Assembly: GCA_021325095.1 (NCBI GenBank)
Contig: JAJPHV010000067.1
Span: 1 to 53,430 of the forward strand
Length of the DNA: 53,430 nt
Origin: Chloroflexota bacterium
GTDB lineage: Bacteria > Chloroflexota > Anaerolineae > Aggregatilineales > UBA2796
Reading direction: 5' to 3'
Shown here piece by piece: positions 36,233-44,844 of this stretch. Both the position numbers and the translations under genes were made by a program. How positions within the stretch are numbered: the first letter of the stretch is position 1; each line of letters begins with the position of its first letter. The notes under the pieces were generated by a model that was not told the origin of the DNA, did not search any database, and saw only the letters and a list, made by a program, of their open reading frames with translations.

Positions 36233-36853
36233 ATGACGGTCAAGAAGATACTGACGATCAGTAAGCACGACAAAGTCCTGCATACCAGGTCCGAGCCTGT
36301 TAAGAAAATTAACCGCGATGTCAAGCAATTGATCGAAGACATCCGCGACACGATTGAGGCCAACCCGGCGGTGGGCCTTGCCGCCCCACAGATCGGCGTT
36401 CTGAAGCGTGTGATGGGCGTTCGTCTGTCCTATGAGGCCGGACAGGAAAAGGAGCAGATGTCGCCGCCGCTCATCCTGATCAACCCGGAGATCGTCGATC
36501 AGAGCGAAGAAACTGAGGAAGCTGAAGAAGGCTGCTTAAGCATTCCGGGTATGGTCGGCCTGGTAGAACGCAGGCTGAAGCTCACAGTGCGTTACCTGGA
36601 CGAGAAAGGCAAGCGCCAAGAGCGCGCGCTGAACGGTTGGGATGCGCGGGTTGTCCAGCACGAGATCGATCACCTGGACGGCATTCTGTACCTTGAACGG
36701 CTCAAGTCGCTCGACGACCTGTTTGTGCTGGTACGCAACGAAGAGGGCCACCTGGAATCAGTGCCCTACCTGCAAGTGAAGCAGGCAGCCAGTGTAGACG
36801 GTAAGCCGCCGGTGCCTGCTATACGCCCCGCCGCACAGCCGCGCAAACCCTGA
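36233..36853 (+). CDS. def: Peptide deformylase
   Basis: About 206 aa metalloenzyme removing the N-formyl group from nascent proteins. All three motifs are present: VGLAAPQIG, EEGCLSIPG (metal-binding Cys) and QHEIDHLDG (two His and the catalytic Glu). The ATG at 36233 is chosen over the GTG at 36218 because GAGGA at 36220-36224 then acts as Shine-Dalgarno. A C-terminal extension of about 40 residues beyond the His motif is longer than in E. coli. fmt is not adjacent; the glycosyltransferase gene begins 13 bases later. Confidence 0.93.
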   Translation: MTVKKILTISKHDKVLHTRSEPVKKINRDVKQLIEDIRDTIEANPAVGLAAPQIGVLKRVMGVRLSYEAGQEKEQMSPPLILINPEIVDQSEETEEAEEGCLSIPGMVGLVERRLKLTVRYLDEKGKRQERALNGWDARVVQHEIDHLDGILYLERLKSLDDLFVLVRNEEGHLESVPYLQVKQAASVDGKPPVPAIRPAAQPRKP

Positions 36854-36866
36854 CGATCACGCAACC

Positions 36867-38204
36867 ATGACCCTCAAATCGCGGCGAAGGCTCCTGGACT
36901 GCTTTTACGTCGGCCTGCTGGTGCTGTATGCGCTGGCAGGCATGATGCTGGCCCCGTATCACGGCGACGAAGCGACCACTATGTACGTCGCCAGAGATTG
37001 GTACACGCTGGTCGTGCAGCACGATCTCTCGCAGATTCTGTACCGGCCTGACCTCAAGGAGCAGCGCCTGATCGATGCCCAGGAATTCCGGCTGCGCATG
37101 GGAGCCTCGGCCCGTTACCTGATCGGCTTCTTCACCAACCTGACCGGCATGAACGCCAGCGACCTGACGGATCCCTGGTTCTGGGGAGCCGACTACGCCG
37201 ACAACGTGGCGCATGGGCACGTCGCCCGTCCGCCGGTGCTGTTTGTGGCGCGGCTGTCGTCGGCCCTGCTGCTGGCGCTGAGTATCGGCGTCGTGTTTAC
37301 CCTCGGCAGGCGGCTGGGTGGGCGCGGTGTGGCCTGGATCGGCACGGGCATTTACGCGCTGACTCCGGCCTTGCTGCTGAATGGCCGGCGGGCCATGTAC
37401 GAGGGTTCGACGGCTCTGTTCATCGCCCTGATGTTGCTCATCGGCCTGGAGATTGTGCGCGGACTGCATCTCAAAAAAGGCTGGCGCGGCCTGTTGGGGC
37501 GCTGGCTGCTCTTTGGCGCGGTATGCGGTGTGGCTGTGGCCGGGAAGAACAGCATGGCCCTGGTCGCGCTGCCCATCGGCGCGGTGCTGGCGCTGTTTGG
37601 GTGGCGCGATCTGGCGCGCACTGCTGTTTGCGGTGCGGCAGCGGTGGCACTGGCGGCAGCGCTCTTTCTGCTGCTGAACCCGGCCTGGTGGAGCCAGCCG
37701 CTCCAGATGCCCGCCATCGTCAGCAAACTGAATGCCGATCTGTTCAAGGCACAGGCCGAGTTTTTCGGCGGCTGGACGAACACGACGGAGCGTGTCCTGG
37801 CGCTGGTGCGCTTTCCCTTTGCACTTCCGCAATATTACGAGGACACCGCGCCCTGGGGCGAATGGATCGGCGACCAGATCAGCGCCTACCAGCGCTCGCT
37901 GCTGGACGGCGTGGCGTGGGGCCAGTTCGGCCTGCCCGTCTATGGACTGATGGCGCTGGGCATGGCGGCACTGCTGGGCCGGCCCAGGGCGGAGATGCTC
38001 TTCTTCGGTGCGGTGCTGGTCGGCATTCTCGTTGCGGTGTACGTTGCCACACCCCTGCCCTGGCAGCGCTATTACCTGCTGCTCGTGGCCGTCTGGTCGG
38101 TCACGATGGCGATAGGATTGAGGTTCGCCTGGCAGTTGATCTTGAACGTCCTTCGTAAGCGCCTGCCAGGGCAAATCGCATCGTTTCCCACCTTTCGCGC
38201 ATGA
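36867..38204 (+). CDS. GT39/PMT-like membrane glycosyltransferase
   Basis: 445 aa with about ten hydrophobic helices. The first outside loop has HGDEATTMYVARDW, the acidic DE motif typical of GT39 (PMT) and ArnT-like GT-C enzymes that use lipid-phosphate sugars. The stop overlaps the next start (ATGA at 38201-38204). The partner gene resembles a dolichyl-phosphate glucosyltransferase, so together they could make a polyprenyl-phosphate sugar and transfer it to a protein or glycan outside the cell (inference). Confidence 0.75.
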   Translation: MTLKSRRRLLDCFYVGLLVLYALAGMMLAPYHGDEATTMYVARDWYTLVVQHDLSQILYRPDLKEQRLIDAQEFRLRMGASARYLIGFFTNLTGMNASDLTDPWFWGADYADNVAHGHVARPPVLFVARLSSALLLALSIGVVFTLGRRLGGRGVAWIGTGIYALTPALLLNGRRAMYEGSTALFIALMLLIGLEIVRGLHLKKGWRGLLGRWLLFGAVCGVAVAGKNSMALVALPIGAVLALFGWRDLARTAVCGAAAVALAAALFLLLNPAWWSQPLQMPAIVSKLNADLFKAQAEFFGGWTNTTERVLALVRFPFALPQYYEDTAPWGEWIGDQISAYQRSLLDGVAWGQFGLPVYGLMALGMAALLGRPRAEMLFFGAVLVGILVAVYVATPLPWQRYYLLLVAVWSVTMAIGLRFAWQLILNVLRKRLPGQIASFPTFRA

Positions 38205-38929
38205 GCCACTCGTCGCTGCCTTACCTGTCCGTGATCGTGCCCGCCTATAACGAAAGTCAGCGGCTCGAAGGCATCCTCAAAATCGATGAGTACCTGAGGG
38301 CGCAGCCATTCAGCAGCGAACTGCTGGTCGTCGATGATGGCAGCAGCGACGACACGCTGGACAGGCTCAAAACGCTCCGCGACGCCTGCGGAATACGGAT
38401 CGTGAGCTACCGGCCCAATCGCGGCAAGGGCTACGCCATCCAGCAGGGGATGCTACAAGCGCGCGGCGCATACCGCTTATTCTGTGACGTTGATCTCTCC
38501 ACGCCCATCGCCGAGTTCGATAAGTTCATCCCCCATCTGGCGGAGTACGCCGTGATCATCGCCTCCCGCAAGCAGCAGCACGCCTCGGTGGTGCGCCACC
38601 AGCCCTGGCTGCGCGAGAATCTGGGCAAGGGCTTCACCTTCCTGTCGCGGGTCGCGCTGCAAGTGCCGCTCTCAGATTTCACCTGTGGCTTCAAATGCTT
38701 TTCGCAGGCCGCTGCCGAAGCTATCTTCCAGCGCATGACCATCGAACGGTGGGGCTTTGATGCCGAAGCGATGTTTATTGCGCAGCGACTGGGCTATACG
38801 ATCAAGGAAATCCCTGTGACGTGGACAAACGATCCGCGCACGCGGGTCAAGCTGCCGGATGCCATTATCGACTCGCTCCTGGAACTGATCACGATCCGGG
38901 TCAATCATCTGAGGGGCAGGTATCGGTAA
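38201..38929 (+). CDS. GT2 glycosyltransferase, dolichyl-phosphate glucosyltransferase-like
   Basis: 242 aa GT-A enzyme. LSVIVPAYNES at the N-terminus, LLVVDDGSSDDT, RPNRGKGYAIQQGM and the metal-binding FCDVDLSTP match the ALG5/DPG-synthase group, which adds a sugar from a nucleotide donor to polyprenyl phosphate. There is no C-terminal membrane helix. Translational coupling with the preceding GT39-like gene supports a donor-maker plus transferase pair. Confidence 0.85.
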   Translation: MSHSSLPYLSVIVPAYNESQRLEGILKIDEYLRAQPFSSELLVVDDGSSDDTLDRLKTLRDACGIRIVSYRPNRGKGYAIQQGMLQARGAYRLFCDVDLSTPIAEFDKFIPHLAEYAVIIASRKQQHASVVRHQPWLRENLGKGFTFLSRVALQVPLSDFTCGFKCFSQAAAEAIFQRMTIERWGFDAEAMFIAQRLGYTIKEIPVTWTNDPRTRVKLPDAIIDSLLELITIRVNHLRGRYR

Positions 38930-38962
38930 GTTCCGCCTCACGCTGCCCCCTTTTCAACTTCC

Positions 38963-41518
38963 TTACTTCGGCTGCAAGACCAGAGTGGAAACGGCGGCTT
39001 TCCTGATGTTTTCTGGCCCCCACAGCATCGGGTCGTACTGGATAGTGCGCCATTTGTCGATCAGGTCGCGGTAGTGCGGGCTGGCCGGGTGCCCGCTCTG
39101 GCCTGTCGATTGAATCCACAGACTGTTGTTGAAGTCGCTGAAGTCCACGATCATGCGCATCGACGAAATACTGCGTGTATGGTACGGGTCGTCCACTGTC
39201 CAACTGGACGCATTCACGATCTCTGTGCCACCGCTGACAGCCACCGGGCCGCCGTTCACGAAGTCCTCGATCACGTTGATACCGCTCGCGCCAAGCGGGT
39301 TGCTGACAAACTTTGCGGTGTGGATCATGCCCCACTTCCACGTTTTGTAGTCGCTGCCCAGCTGTGTGCTCAGTGCTTTGTAGGCGTCCAGGAAGGCGCT
39401 GCGCAGCATGTCATCGCGGGTTTCTTTCTTGTTGGGCGTGGTCACGTCGTCCCACCAGGCGTTGTCGGGCGCGTCAAGCAGCAGATGGGTCCCCCACATC
39501 AGGTTTGTGCCGCCGGAGGGGATGTAACCCACTTTGTTGCCCCACACCTTGCGCACAAGCTGGTTCCAGAACGCTTCGAACAGCGCGGCCTGCCCGCTGT
39601 CCATGCCGTTCTGGTAGTCCCACTGGCCCATCCAGGTAATGACTTCTTTAGGAATATCGCTGCCAAAATCGAGCCTGAGCACAGCGGGCAGCAGTTCGGC
39701 AGCCGAGCCGTTGTAATTGTCGCCCTGGATGGCCTTGATGCTGTCTATGGTGTGTTTGTCCGTCGCCTTGATCAGATCGTTAATGCGCTGGCTGCGGTAG
39801 CCATATGACCAGAAATAGCTGATCAGGTAGTTGGAGTCCTTGCCGAACCGGTCACCAATGGCCTCGACAAGCTGCGTGTAGTATTCGGGCGGCACGACGG
39901 CCTGGTTGGCCGTGACGATGTACCCGCGCGGCGGGTTGAAGATGCGCGGCAGGTTGTCAAACGGGATGTAGCCCTTCCAGTCGTATTGCGTCGTGGAGCC
40001 ATCCACCGGCGTATTGCCGCTGTGGTCTTTGGCGCGGATCGGGATCAGACCCGGTGTCTGGTAGCCGATGTTGCCGTCCGTGTCGGCATAGATGAAGTTC
40101 TGCGAAGGCACGGCGAAACCTTTGAGGGCTTCCCGGAAACTGGCCCAGTCCGTTGCGCGGTTGACGCCAAGCAGCGCGCCCAACACGTCGCTCTTCTCGC
40201 TGATCGCCGTCCAGTGCAGGGCCAGCGGTTTGTCGTAGCTTTTGGCGTAGCTGGGGCTATCGGTGATGATCGGGCCGAAGCGGGTCACTCGCACGCGAAT
40301 ATCTCTGGCGGGCGTTTTGTCTCCGAAGCGGATCGTCTCGGTGATCACCTGCATGTCCAGCGTTTTGCCATCCACTTCGTACTTCGTGTCGTCTTTGGGG
40401 TCAACCTTGATGATATACAGGTCTTGCACGTCCGGCCCGACGTTGGTCAGCCCCCAGGCGATGCGCTGGTTGTGGCCGATGATAATGCCGGGCACGCCAG
40501 GGAAGCTGAAGCCGATCACGTCGTAGGGACAGGCAACGCTGACCTGGACACAGTGCAGCCCGACCTCGTACCAGATCGAGGGCATCTGGATGCCCAGGTG
40601 CGGGTCGTTCGCCAGCAGCGGCCTGCCAGACTGTGTATGCTTGCCGCTGATCACCCAGTTGTTGCTGCCGATCCCGATGCCCCTGCCCAATGACAGTCCC
40701 AGGTCAGGCGTTGCCCCGCCGACCAGGGTCGTTTGAATATGGGACAGGTCAGTGCCCGGCGCAACCACCGGCACGTGGCGCACAAGGGCCGCCGAATCGG
40801 GCTGGATGGGCAGGTCTTCGGCGTTGAGGATGGTCAACCGCTGGTCGAAAGGATAGGGCGGCGCGTAATACTTGTCCACCATATCCCTGTCGAGCTTTTG
40901 GTAGAGCGTGGCAAGTTCCAGCTCCTCGTCCATGTTGCCGCTCAGGTTGTAGGCCATCGCCAGCGTCCAGGCGGCGCTGTGCAGCGGCTCCCACTTTTCG
41001 ATGGGGATGTTGATGCCGCGCACGCCGAGCAGCGCATACTCAATCGCCAGGTCGGGGCCGGATTTACCCGCAATATAGGCATTGACACCCTCGCTGTAGG
41101 CATCCAGCGCTTTTTTTGATTCGGGCGTGACGGCCTCAAGATCGGCCTGTGCTGCGCGATTCCAGCCCATTGTGCGGATAAGGGTATCGGCCTTCAGCGC
41201 GAAGTCATTGCTGCCTGTCAGTTCGCTGATCCGGCCCAGCGCCGTGTGGCGGTTGAACTCCATCTGCCACCACCGATCCTGCGCGTGGACGATGCCCTGC
41301 GCGTAGAACAGGTCATGGGTGGTTGTAGCATAAATCTGGGGAATGCCCGACGAGTCGCGGTATACCTCGACCTTGCCGTCCAATCCGGGCAGCGACAGCG
41401 TGCCATCAACCTGCGGCAGCACCTTTCGGATGGTAGTATAGGCGTAACCCGTCGCCGCTCCCGCCAGCAATAGCATAAGGACAATCACAATCAGAAGTAT
41501 ATTTCGCAATCGGCGCAT
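38963..41518 (-). CDS. Penicillin acylase family Ntn hydrolase
   Basis: About 851 aa precursor of a self-processing amidase. The N-terminus (1-30) is a signal or anchor helix after MRRLRNIL. The alpha-chain region has YAQGIVHAQDRWWQMEFNR. The beta chain is expected to begin at Ser285 in GSNNWVISG, the autocatalytic cleavage and nucleophile site. The start at 41518 has GAGGAG 8 bases upstream; the longer frame to 41605 is less likely. Relatives cleave penicillins, acyl-homoserine lactones or other N-acyl amides. The substrate, and hence any quorum-quenching role, is unknown. It is divergent from the mevalonate operon. Confidence 0.88.
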   Translation of the reverse strand: MRRLRNILLIVIVLMLLLAGAATGYAYTTIRKVLPQVDGTLSLPGLDGKVEVYRDSSGIPQIYATTTHDLFYAQGIVHAQDRWWQMEFNRHTALGRISELTGSNDFALKADTLIRTMGWNRAAQADLEAVTPESKKALDAYSEGVNAYIAGKSGPDLAIEYALLGVRGINIPIEKWEPLHSAAWTLAMAYNLSGNMDEELELATLYQKLDRDMVDKYYAPPYPFDQRLTILNAEDLPIQPDSAALVRHVPVVAPGTDLSHIQTTLVGGATPDLGLSLGRGIGIGSNNWVISGKHTQSGRPLLANDPHLGIQMPSIWYEVGLHCVQVSVACPYDVIGFSFPGVPGIIIGHNQRIAWGLTNVGPDVQDLYIIKVDPKDDTKYEVDGKTLDMQVITETIRFGDKTPARDIRVRVTRFGPIITDSPSYAKSYDKPLALHWTAISEKSDVLGALLGVNRATDWASFREALKGFAVPSQNFIYADTDGNIGYQTPGLIPIRAKDHSGNTPVDGSTTQYDWKGYIPFDNLPRIFNPPRGYIVTANQAVVPPEYYTQLVEAIGDRFGKDSNYLISYFWSYGYRSQRINDLIKATDKHTIDSIKAIQGDNYNGSAAELLPAVLRLDFGSDIPKEVITWMGQWDYQNGMDSGQAALFEAFWNQLVRKVWGNKVGYIPSGGTNLMWGTHLLLDAPDNAWWDDVTTPNKKETRDDMLRSAFLDAYKALSTQLGSDYKTWKWGMIHTAKFVSNPLGASGINVIEDFVNGGPVAVSGGTEIVNASSWTVDDPYHTRSISSMRMIVDFSDFNNSLWIQSTGQSGHPASPHYRDLIDKWRTIQYDPMLWGPENIRKAAVSTLVLQPK

Positions 41519-41692
41519 TTTCAGGCTCCTCAAAAAGGCTAACGGCCATTCGTTTTTAGCACGGAATGGGCGCGGTGGCGAACTGTCTTTCGTGCAGGAT
41601 TTCACGACCCTGATAGCTTTTGAGAGGCTTCGCAGGCTATCATTAGACGATTTTTATACCTATCCGGGGAAATCATTGGCAGAATTGCGCTC

Positions 41693-43009
41693 ATGACTCA
41701 GCTTTCACAAGGCAACAAGCGCCGTTCGTCGCGCATTCCTGGTTTCTACCAGCGTCCCTTGCCGGATCGCGTCGCCCTGATCGCGCAGTGGGCGGGACTG
41801 GATGCCAATGAGCAGGCCACGCTGCTTGGCATAACCGGATTGAATGCCACCCAGGCCGATCAGATGATCGAGAATGTGATCGGCGTGTTTGGCCTGCCGA
41901 TGGGCGTGGCGATCAACTTTCTGATTAACGGCAAAGACTACCTGATTCCGATGGTCGTGGAGGAACCGAGCGTCGTGGCCGCGTGCAGCTTTGCCGCCAA
42001 GTTGGTGCGCTCCGGGGGCGGTTTCACGGCGGTCAGCGACGACCCGATCATGATCGGGCAGATTCAGGTGTTGGACGTGGATAATGTTTATGCGGCGGCG
42101 GGCCGGGTCTGGGACATCCGCAACCAGCTACTTGAGGCGGCCAACGATCCGACGCTGACCATCGTCAAGCAGGGCGGCGGGGCGCGGGACATCGAACTCA
42201 GACCGATCCCGGAGTCACCTGTTGGCCCGATGCTGATCGTCCACCTGCTGTACGACGTGCGCGATGCGATGGGTGCGAACGCTGTCAATACAGCCTGCGA
42301 ACGGATCGCACCGCTGATTCAGGAGGCAGCGCGCGGGCGAGTCAATCTGCGCATCCTGAGCAACCTGACGGATCGGCGCAAAGTCAAGGTAAGCTGCACC
42401 ATCCCGGCGGACATCATGGCGACGGATCAACTGCCGGGCAGCCAGGTCATCCGCTCGATAGTCGAAGCGGCGGCCTTCGCCGAGGTCGATCCCTACCGCG
42501 CAGCGACGCACAACAAAGGCGTGCTGAACGGCATGGATGCGGTGTGCATTGCGACGGGCAACGACTGGCGAGCACTGGAAGCGGGTGCACACGCCTACGC
42601 CGCACGCTCCGGTTGCTATCGCAGCCTGACACGCTGGACGGAGGACGACTCCGGCAGCCTACGCGGCGAGATGGAGGCTCCGCTGGCGGTGGGCACAGTC
42701 GGCGGCGCGACGCGCGTTCACCCGACGGCGCGCGTCGCCATGAAGATTCTGGGCGTCAAGAGCGCCCGCGAACTGGCCGAGGTGATCGGGGCGGTGGGGC
42801 TGGCGCAAAACCTGGCGGCGATCCGGGCGCTGGCGACGGAAGGCATCCAGCGCGGGCACATGAACCTGCACGCCCGGCAGTTGGCAATTGCGGCGGGCGC
42901 GTCCGGCGAGATGGTGGCCGAGGTCGTGGAGCGGATGATCGCGGAGCAGAACATCCGCCTGGAGCGCGCGAAGGAGATCGTGGCGGAGATGCGGCCTACT
43001 CAGAAATAG
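41693..43009 (+). CDS. mvaA: Hydroxymethylglutaryl-CoA reductase, class II
   Basis: 438 aa. It reduces HMG-CoA to mevalonate (or runs the reverse). RIPGFYQRPLPDRVALI is the class II start. ENVIGVFGLPMGVA contains the catalytic Glu, DAMGANAVNT the CoA/substrate loop, THNKGVLNGMDAV the catalytic Lys and Asp, GTVGGATRVHP follows, and RGHMNLHARQLA carries the catalytic His. All core residues are present. It is first in a plus-strand cluster with HMG-CoA synthase, so a biosynthetic role in isoprenoid supply is favoured. The Shine-Dalgarno is weak. Confidence 0.93.
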   Translation: MTQLSQGNKRRSSRIPGFYQRPLPDRVALIAQWAGLDANEQATLLGITGLNATQADQMIENVIGVFGLPMGVAINFLINGKDYLIPMVVEEPSVVAACSFAAKLVRSGGGFTAVSDDPIMIGQIQVLDVDNVYAAAGRVWDIRNQLLEAANDPTLTIVKQGGGARDIELRPIPESPVGPMLIVHLLYDVRDAMGANAVNTACERIAPLIQEAARGRVNLRILSNLTDRRKVKVSCTIPADIMATDQLPGSQVIRSIVEAAAFAEVDPYRAATHNKGVLNGMDAVCIATGNDWRALEAGAHAYAARSGCYRSLTRWTEDDSGSLRGEMEAPLAVGTVGGATRVHPTARVAMKILGVKSARELAEVIGAVGLAQNLAAIRALATEGIQRGHMNLHARQLAIAAGASGEMVAEVVERMIAEQNIRLERAKEIVAEMRPTQK

Positions 43010-43018
43010 TCGAGGTAC

Positions 43019-43379
43019 ATGAAACTCCCCAATCTTGAACAAACAGTCGTTCCAGAAGGGAAAATCATCAATTACCTGTTGTCATTCACCCATTCCAGCG
43101 GACGCGGTAAAGCACAGTTTTTCACACTTCGGCTTTTCGGTGGAAAATTGGCATACCCTGGCAGACTCATTGGCTAATCATGCTAAAACGAATGAAGTTG
43201 CCAAAGTCGAATCGACTCTATTCGGAATGAGGTATGTGATCGAAGGCTTGTTGCAAACACCTGTAGGACGCACCCCAATGGTACGATCTGTGTGGTTCAT
43301 TGATTCTGGGGAAACTATTCCACGCTTTGTTACGGCCTATCCACTGGAAGAGGATGAGAGCAATGATTCAGGAACTTGA
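43019..43379 (+). pseudogene. DUF6883-like gene with frameshift at a T5 run
   Basis: The ATG at 43019, 9 bases after mvaA, opens MKLPNLEQTVVPEGKI and YLLSFTHSSGRGKAQF, matching the start of DUF6883-type proteins. The frame stops early at about 43178. The expected continuation, HFGFSVENWHTLADSL then RYVIEGLLQTPVGR and FVTAYP, is in the +1 frame to 43379. The frames meet at TTTTT (43118-43122): removing one T (or adding two) restores a protein of about 120 aa. It may be a pseudogene, a sequencing error or slippage. The pairing with a DUF4926-like gene is typical. Reading only the second frame from 43035 gives an atypical N-terminus. Confidence 0.65.
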
Positions 43380-43599
43380 AAATGTCGTGTTGACTACGGA
43401 CTTGCCCGAATACGGCTTACTAGCAGGTGATATTGGAACCGTCGTCCTGGTTCACGGTAACGGCGAAGGTTACGAGGTTGAATTTGTAACGTTGGACGGT
43501 CATACAGTTGCTGTCGCCACAGTGTTAGCATCCCAGGTACGCCGGGCTGGACGCGGCGAGATCGCCCACGCCCGCGAAGTAAGCACATCGGCCCGGTAG
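43363..43599 (+). CDS. DUF4926-like small protein
   Basis: 78 aa. LENVVLTTDLPEYGL followed by GDIGTVVLVH and GYEVEFVTLDGHT match DUF4926, a small beta-barrel-like family often encoded next to DUF6883. The gene overlaps the end of the DUF6883-like frame by 17 bases, so the two form a cassette. The biochemical role is unknown; a toxin-antitoxin-like arrangement has been suspected for such pairs but is not shown here. It sits between mvaA and the HMG-CoA synthase gene. Confidence 0.7.
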   Translation: MIQELENVVLTTDLPEYGLLAGDIGTVVLVHGNGEGYEVEFVTLDGHTVAVATVLASQVRRAGRGEIAHAREVSTSAR

Positions 43600-43627
43600 C
43601 CGTGTAGAAATGCGGAGAGATTGAAGC

Positions 43628-44713
43628 ATGACAAACAAAACCCCCTTCGACGACGCCCGCAACCTGTTGCGGTCTAACCAGCCCGTCGGCATTGTCGGCT
43701 ACGGAGCCTACGTGCCACGCTATCGCCTGCCCGCCAGCGAGGTCGCCCGCGTCTGGACGGGCGGATTGGGCGGCACACCGATCAAAGAGAAGGCCGTCGC
43801 CGGGCTGGACGAGGACGTGATCACCATGTCCATCGAGGCGGCGCGCAACGCACTGGCCCGCGCCCAGATCGACCCGACGCTGATCCGCGCCGTGTGGGTC
43901 GGCTCGGAGAGCCACCCTTACGCCGTCAAGCCGACCAGCACCATCGTCGCGGAGAGCATCGGCGCAGTCCCGAATACGCAGGCCGCCGACTGGGAATTCG
44001 CCTGCAAAGCCGGGTCGGAGGCGCTGCAAGCCTCCATCGGCTTCGTAGGCAGCGGCATGGCACAGTACGCCCTGAGCATCGGCATGGACACCGCGCAAGG
44101 GCGTCCCGGCGATGCACTTGAATACACGGCGGCGGCGGGCGGCGCGGCCTATCTGGTCGGGCCAGAGTCGGAGTCGCTGGCCGTCTTCCAGGGATCGTAC
44201 AGCTTCGTGACCGATACGCCGGACTTCTGGCGGCGAGCGGAGGTCAAGTACCCGTCGCATGGGGATCGCTTCACGGGCGAACCCGCCTATTTCAAGCATA
44301 CTCTGAGCGCTGCCCAGACGCTCATGAAGATGATGGGTACGACGGCTGCCGACTACACCTTTGCTGTCTTCCACCAACCCAACGTCAAGTTCCCGGAGCG
44401 CGCCGCCAAGCAGCTTGGCTTCACAGACGGGCAGATCAAGTACGGGCTGCTGGCGGGCGAGATCGGCAACGTCTATGCGGGATCGTGCCTGCTTGGGCTG
44501 ACGGCCACGCTGGATGAGGCCAGACCAGGGGATCGCATCCTGTGCGTCAGCTATGGCAGCGGCGCAGGCTCAGACGCTTTCGACATCCGCGTGACCGACC
44601 TGATCACGGAGCGCAAAGATCGTGCCCCGAAGACCCAGCAGTACATCGCCCGCCGCACCCAGATCGACTACGCGCTGTACACGCGCTATCGCGGCAAGCT
44701 GGCGACGGATTAG
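43628..44713 (+). CDS. Hydroxymethylglutaryl-CoA synthase, archaeal type
   Basis: 361 aa. It condenses acetyl-CoA with acetoacetyl-CoA to HMG-CoA. Catalytic residues are in place: Glu94 ([13 protein letters not shown]), acyl-Cys126 ([10 protein letters not shown]) and His249 ([12 protein letters not shown]). [15 protein letters not shown] at the N-terminus and the short length are those of the archaeal-type enzyme (about 350 aa), which in methanogens forms a complex with thiolase and a DUF35 protein. The same neighbours occur here downstream. Confidence 0.92.
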   Translation: MTNKTPFDDARNLLRSNQPVGIVGYGAYVPRYRLPASEVARVWTGGLGGTPIKEKAVAGLDEDVITMSIEAARNALARAQIDPTLIRAVWVGSESHPYAVKPTSTIVAESIGAVPNTQAADWEFACKAGSEALQASIGFVGSGMAQYALSIGMDTAQGRPGDALEYTAAAGGAAYLVGPESESLAVFQGSYSFVTDTPDFWRRAEVKYPSHGDRFTGEPAYFKHTLSAAQTLMKMMGTTAADYTFAVFHQPNVKFPERAAKQLGFTDGQIKYGLLAGEIGNVYAGSCLLGLTATLDEARPGDRILCVSYGSGAGSDAFDIRVTDLITERKDRAPKTQQYIARRTQIDYALYTRYRGKLATD

Positions 44714-44823
44714 GACGCCCTGGGCTAGAGCCACAGGGCTGAATCAACAAGCTCGGCTAAACCCGACTGGTTATTAGCCCCGCAGGGGCTTCGTGATCTT
44801 AGCCCGGTGCTTCAGCGCCGGGC
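44714..44823. repeat. Cluster of three palindromes between HMGS and thiolase genes
   Basis: Three hairpins in 110 bases: GCCCT/AGGGC (44717-44721, 44735-44739); AGCCCC/GGGGCT (44776-44781, 44785-44790; loop GCA); GCCCGG/CCGGGC (44802-44807, 44818-44823). The last ends directly at an ATG (44824). These look like REP-type elements. They could end or stabilise the upstream transcript. Confidence 0.6.
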
Positions 44824-44844
44824 ATGGTAAGGACACGCGATCTT

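Noticed and set aside
36819..38174. 451-codon minus-strand open frame
   Set aside because: Antisense shadow of the GT39-like membrane protein; Gln/His/Arg-rich with no domain.
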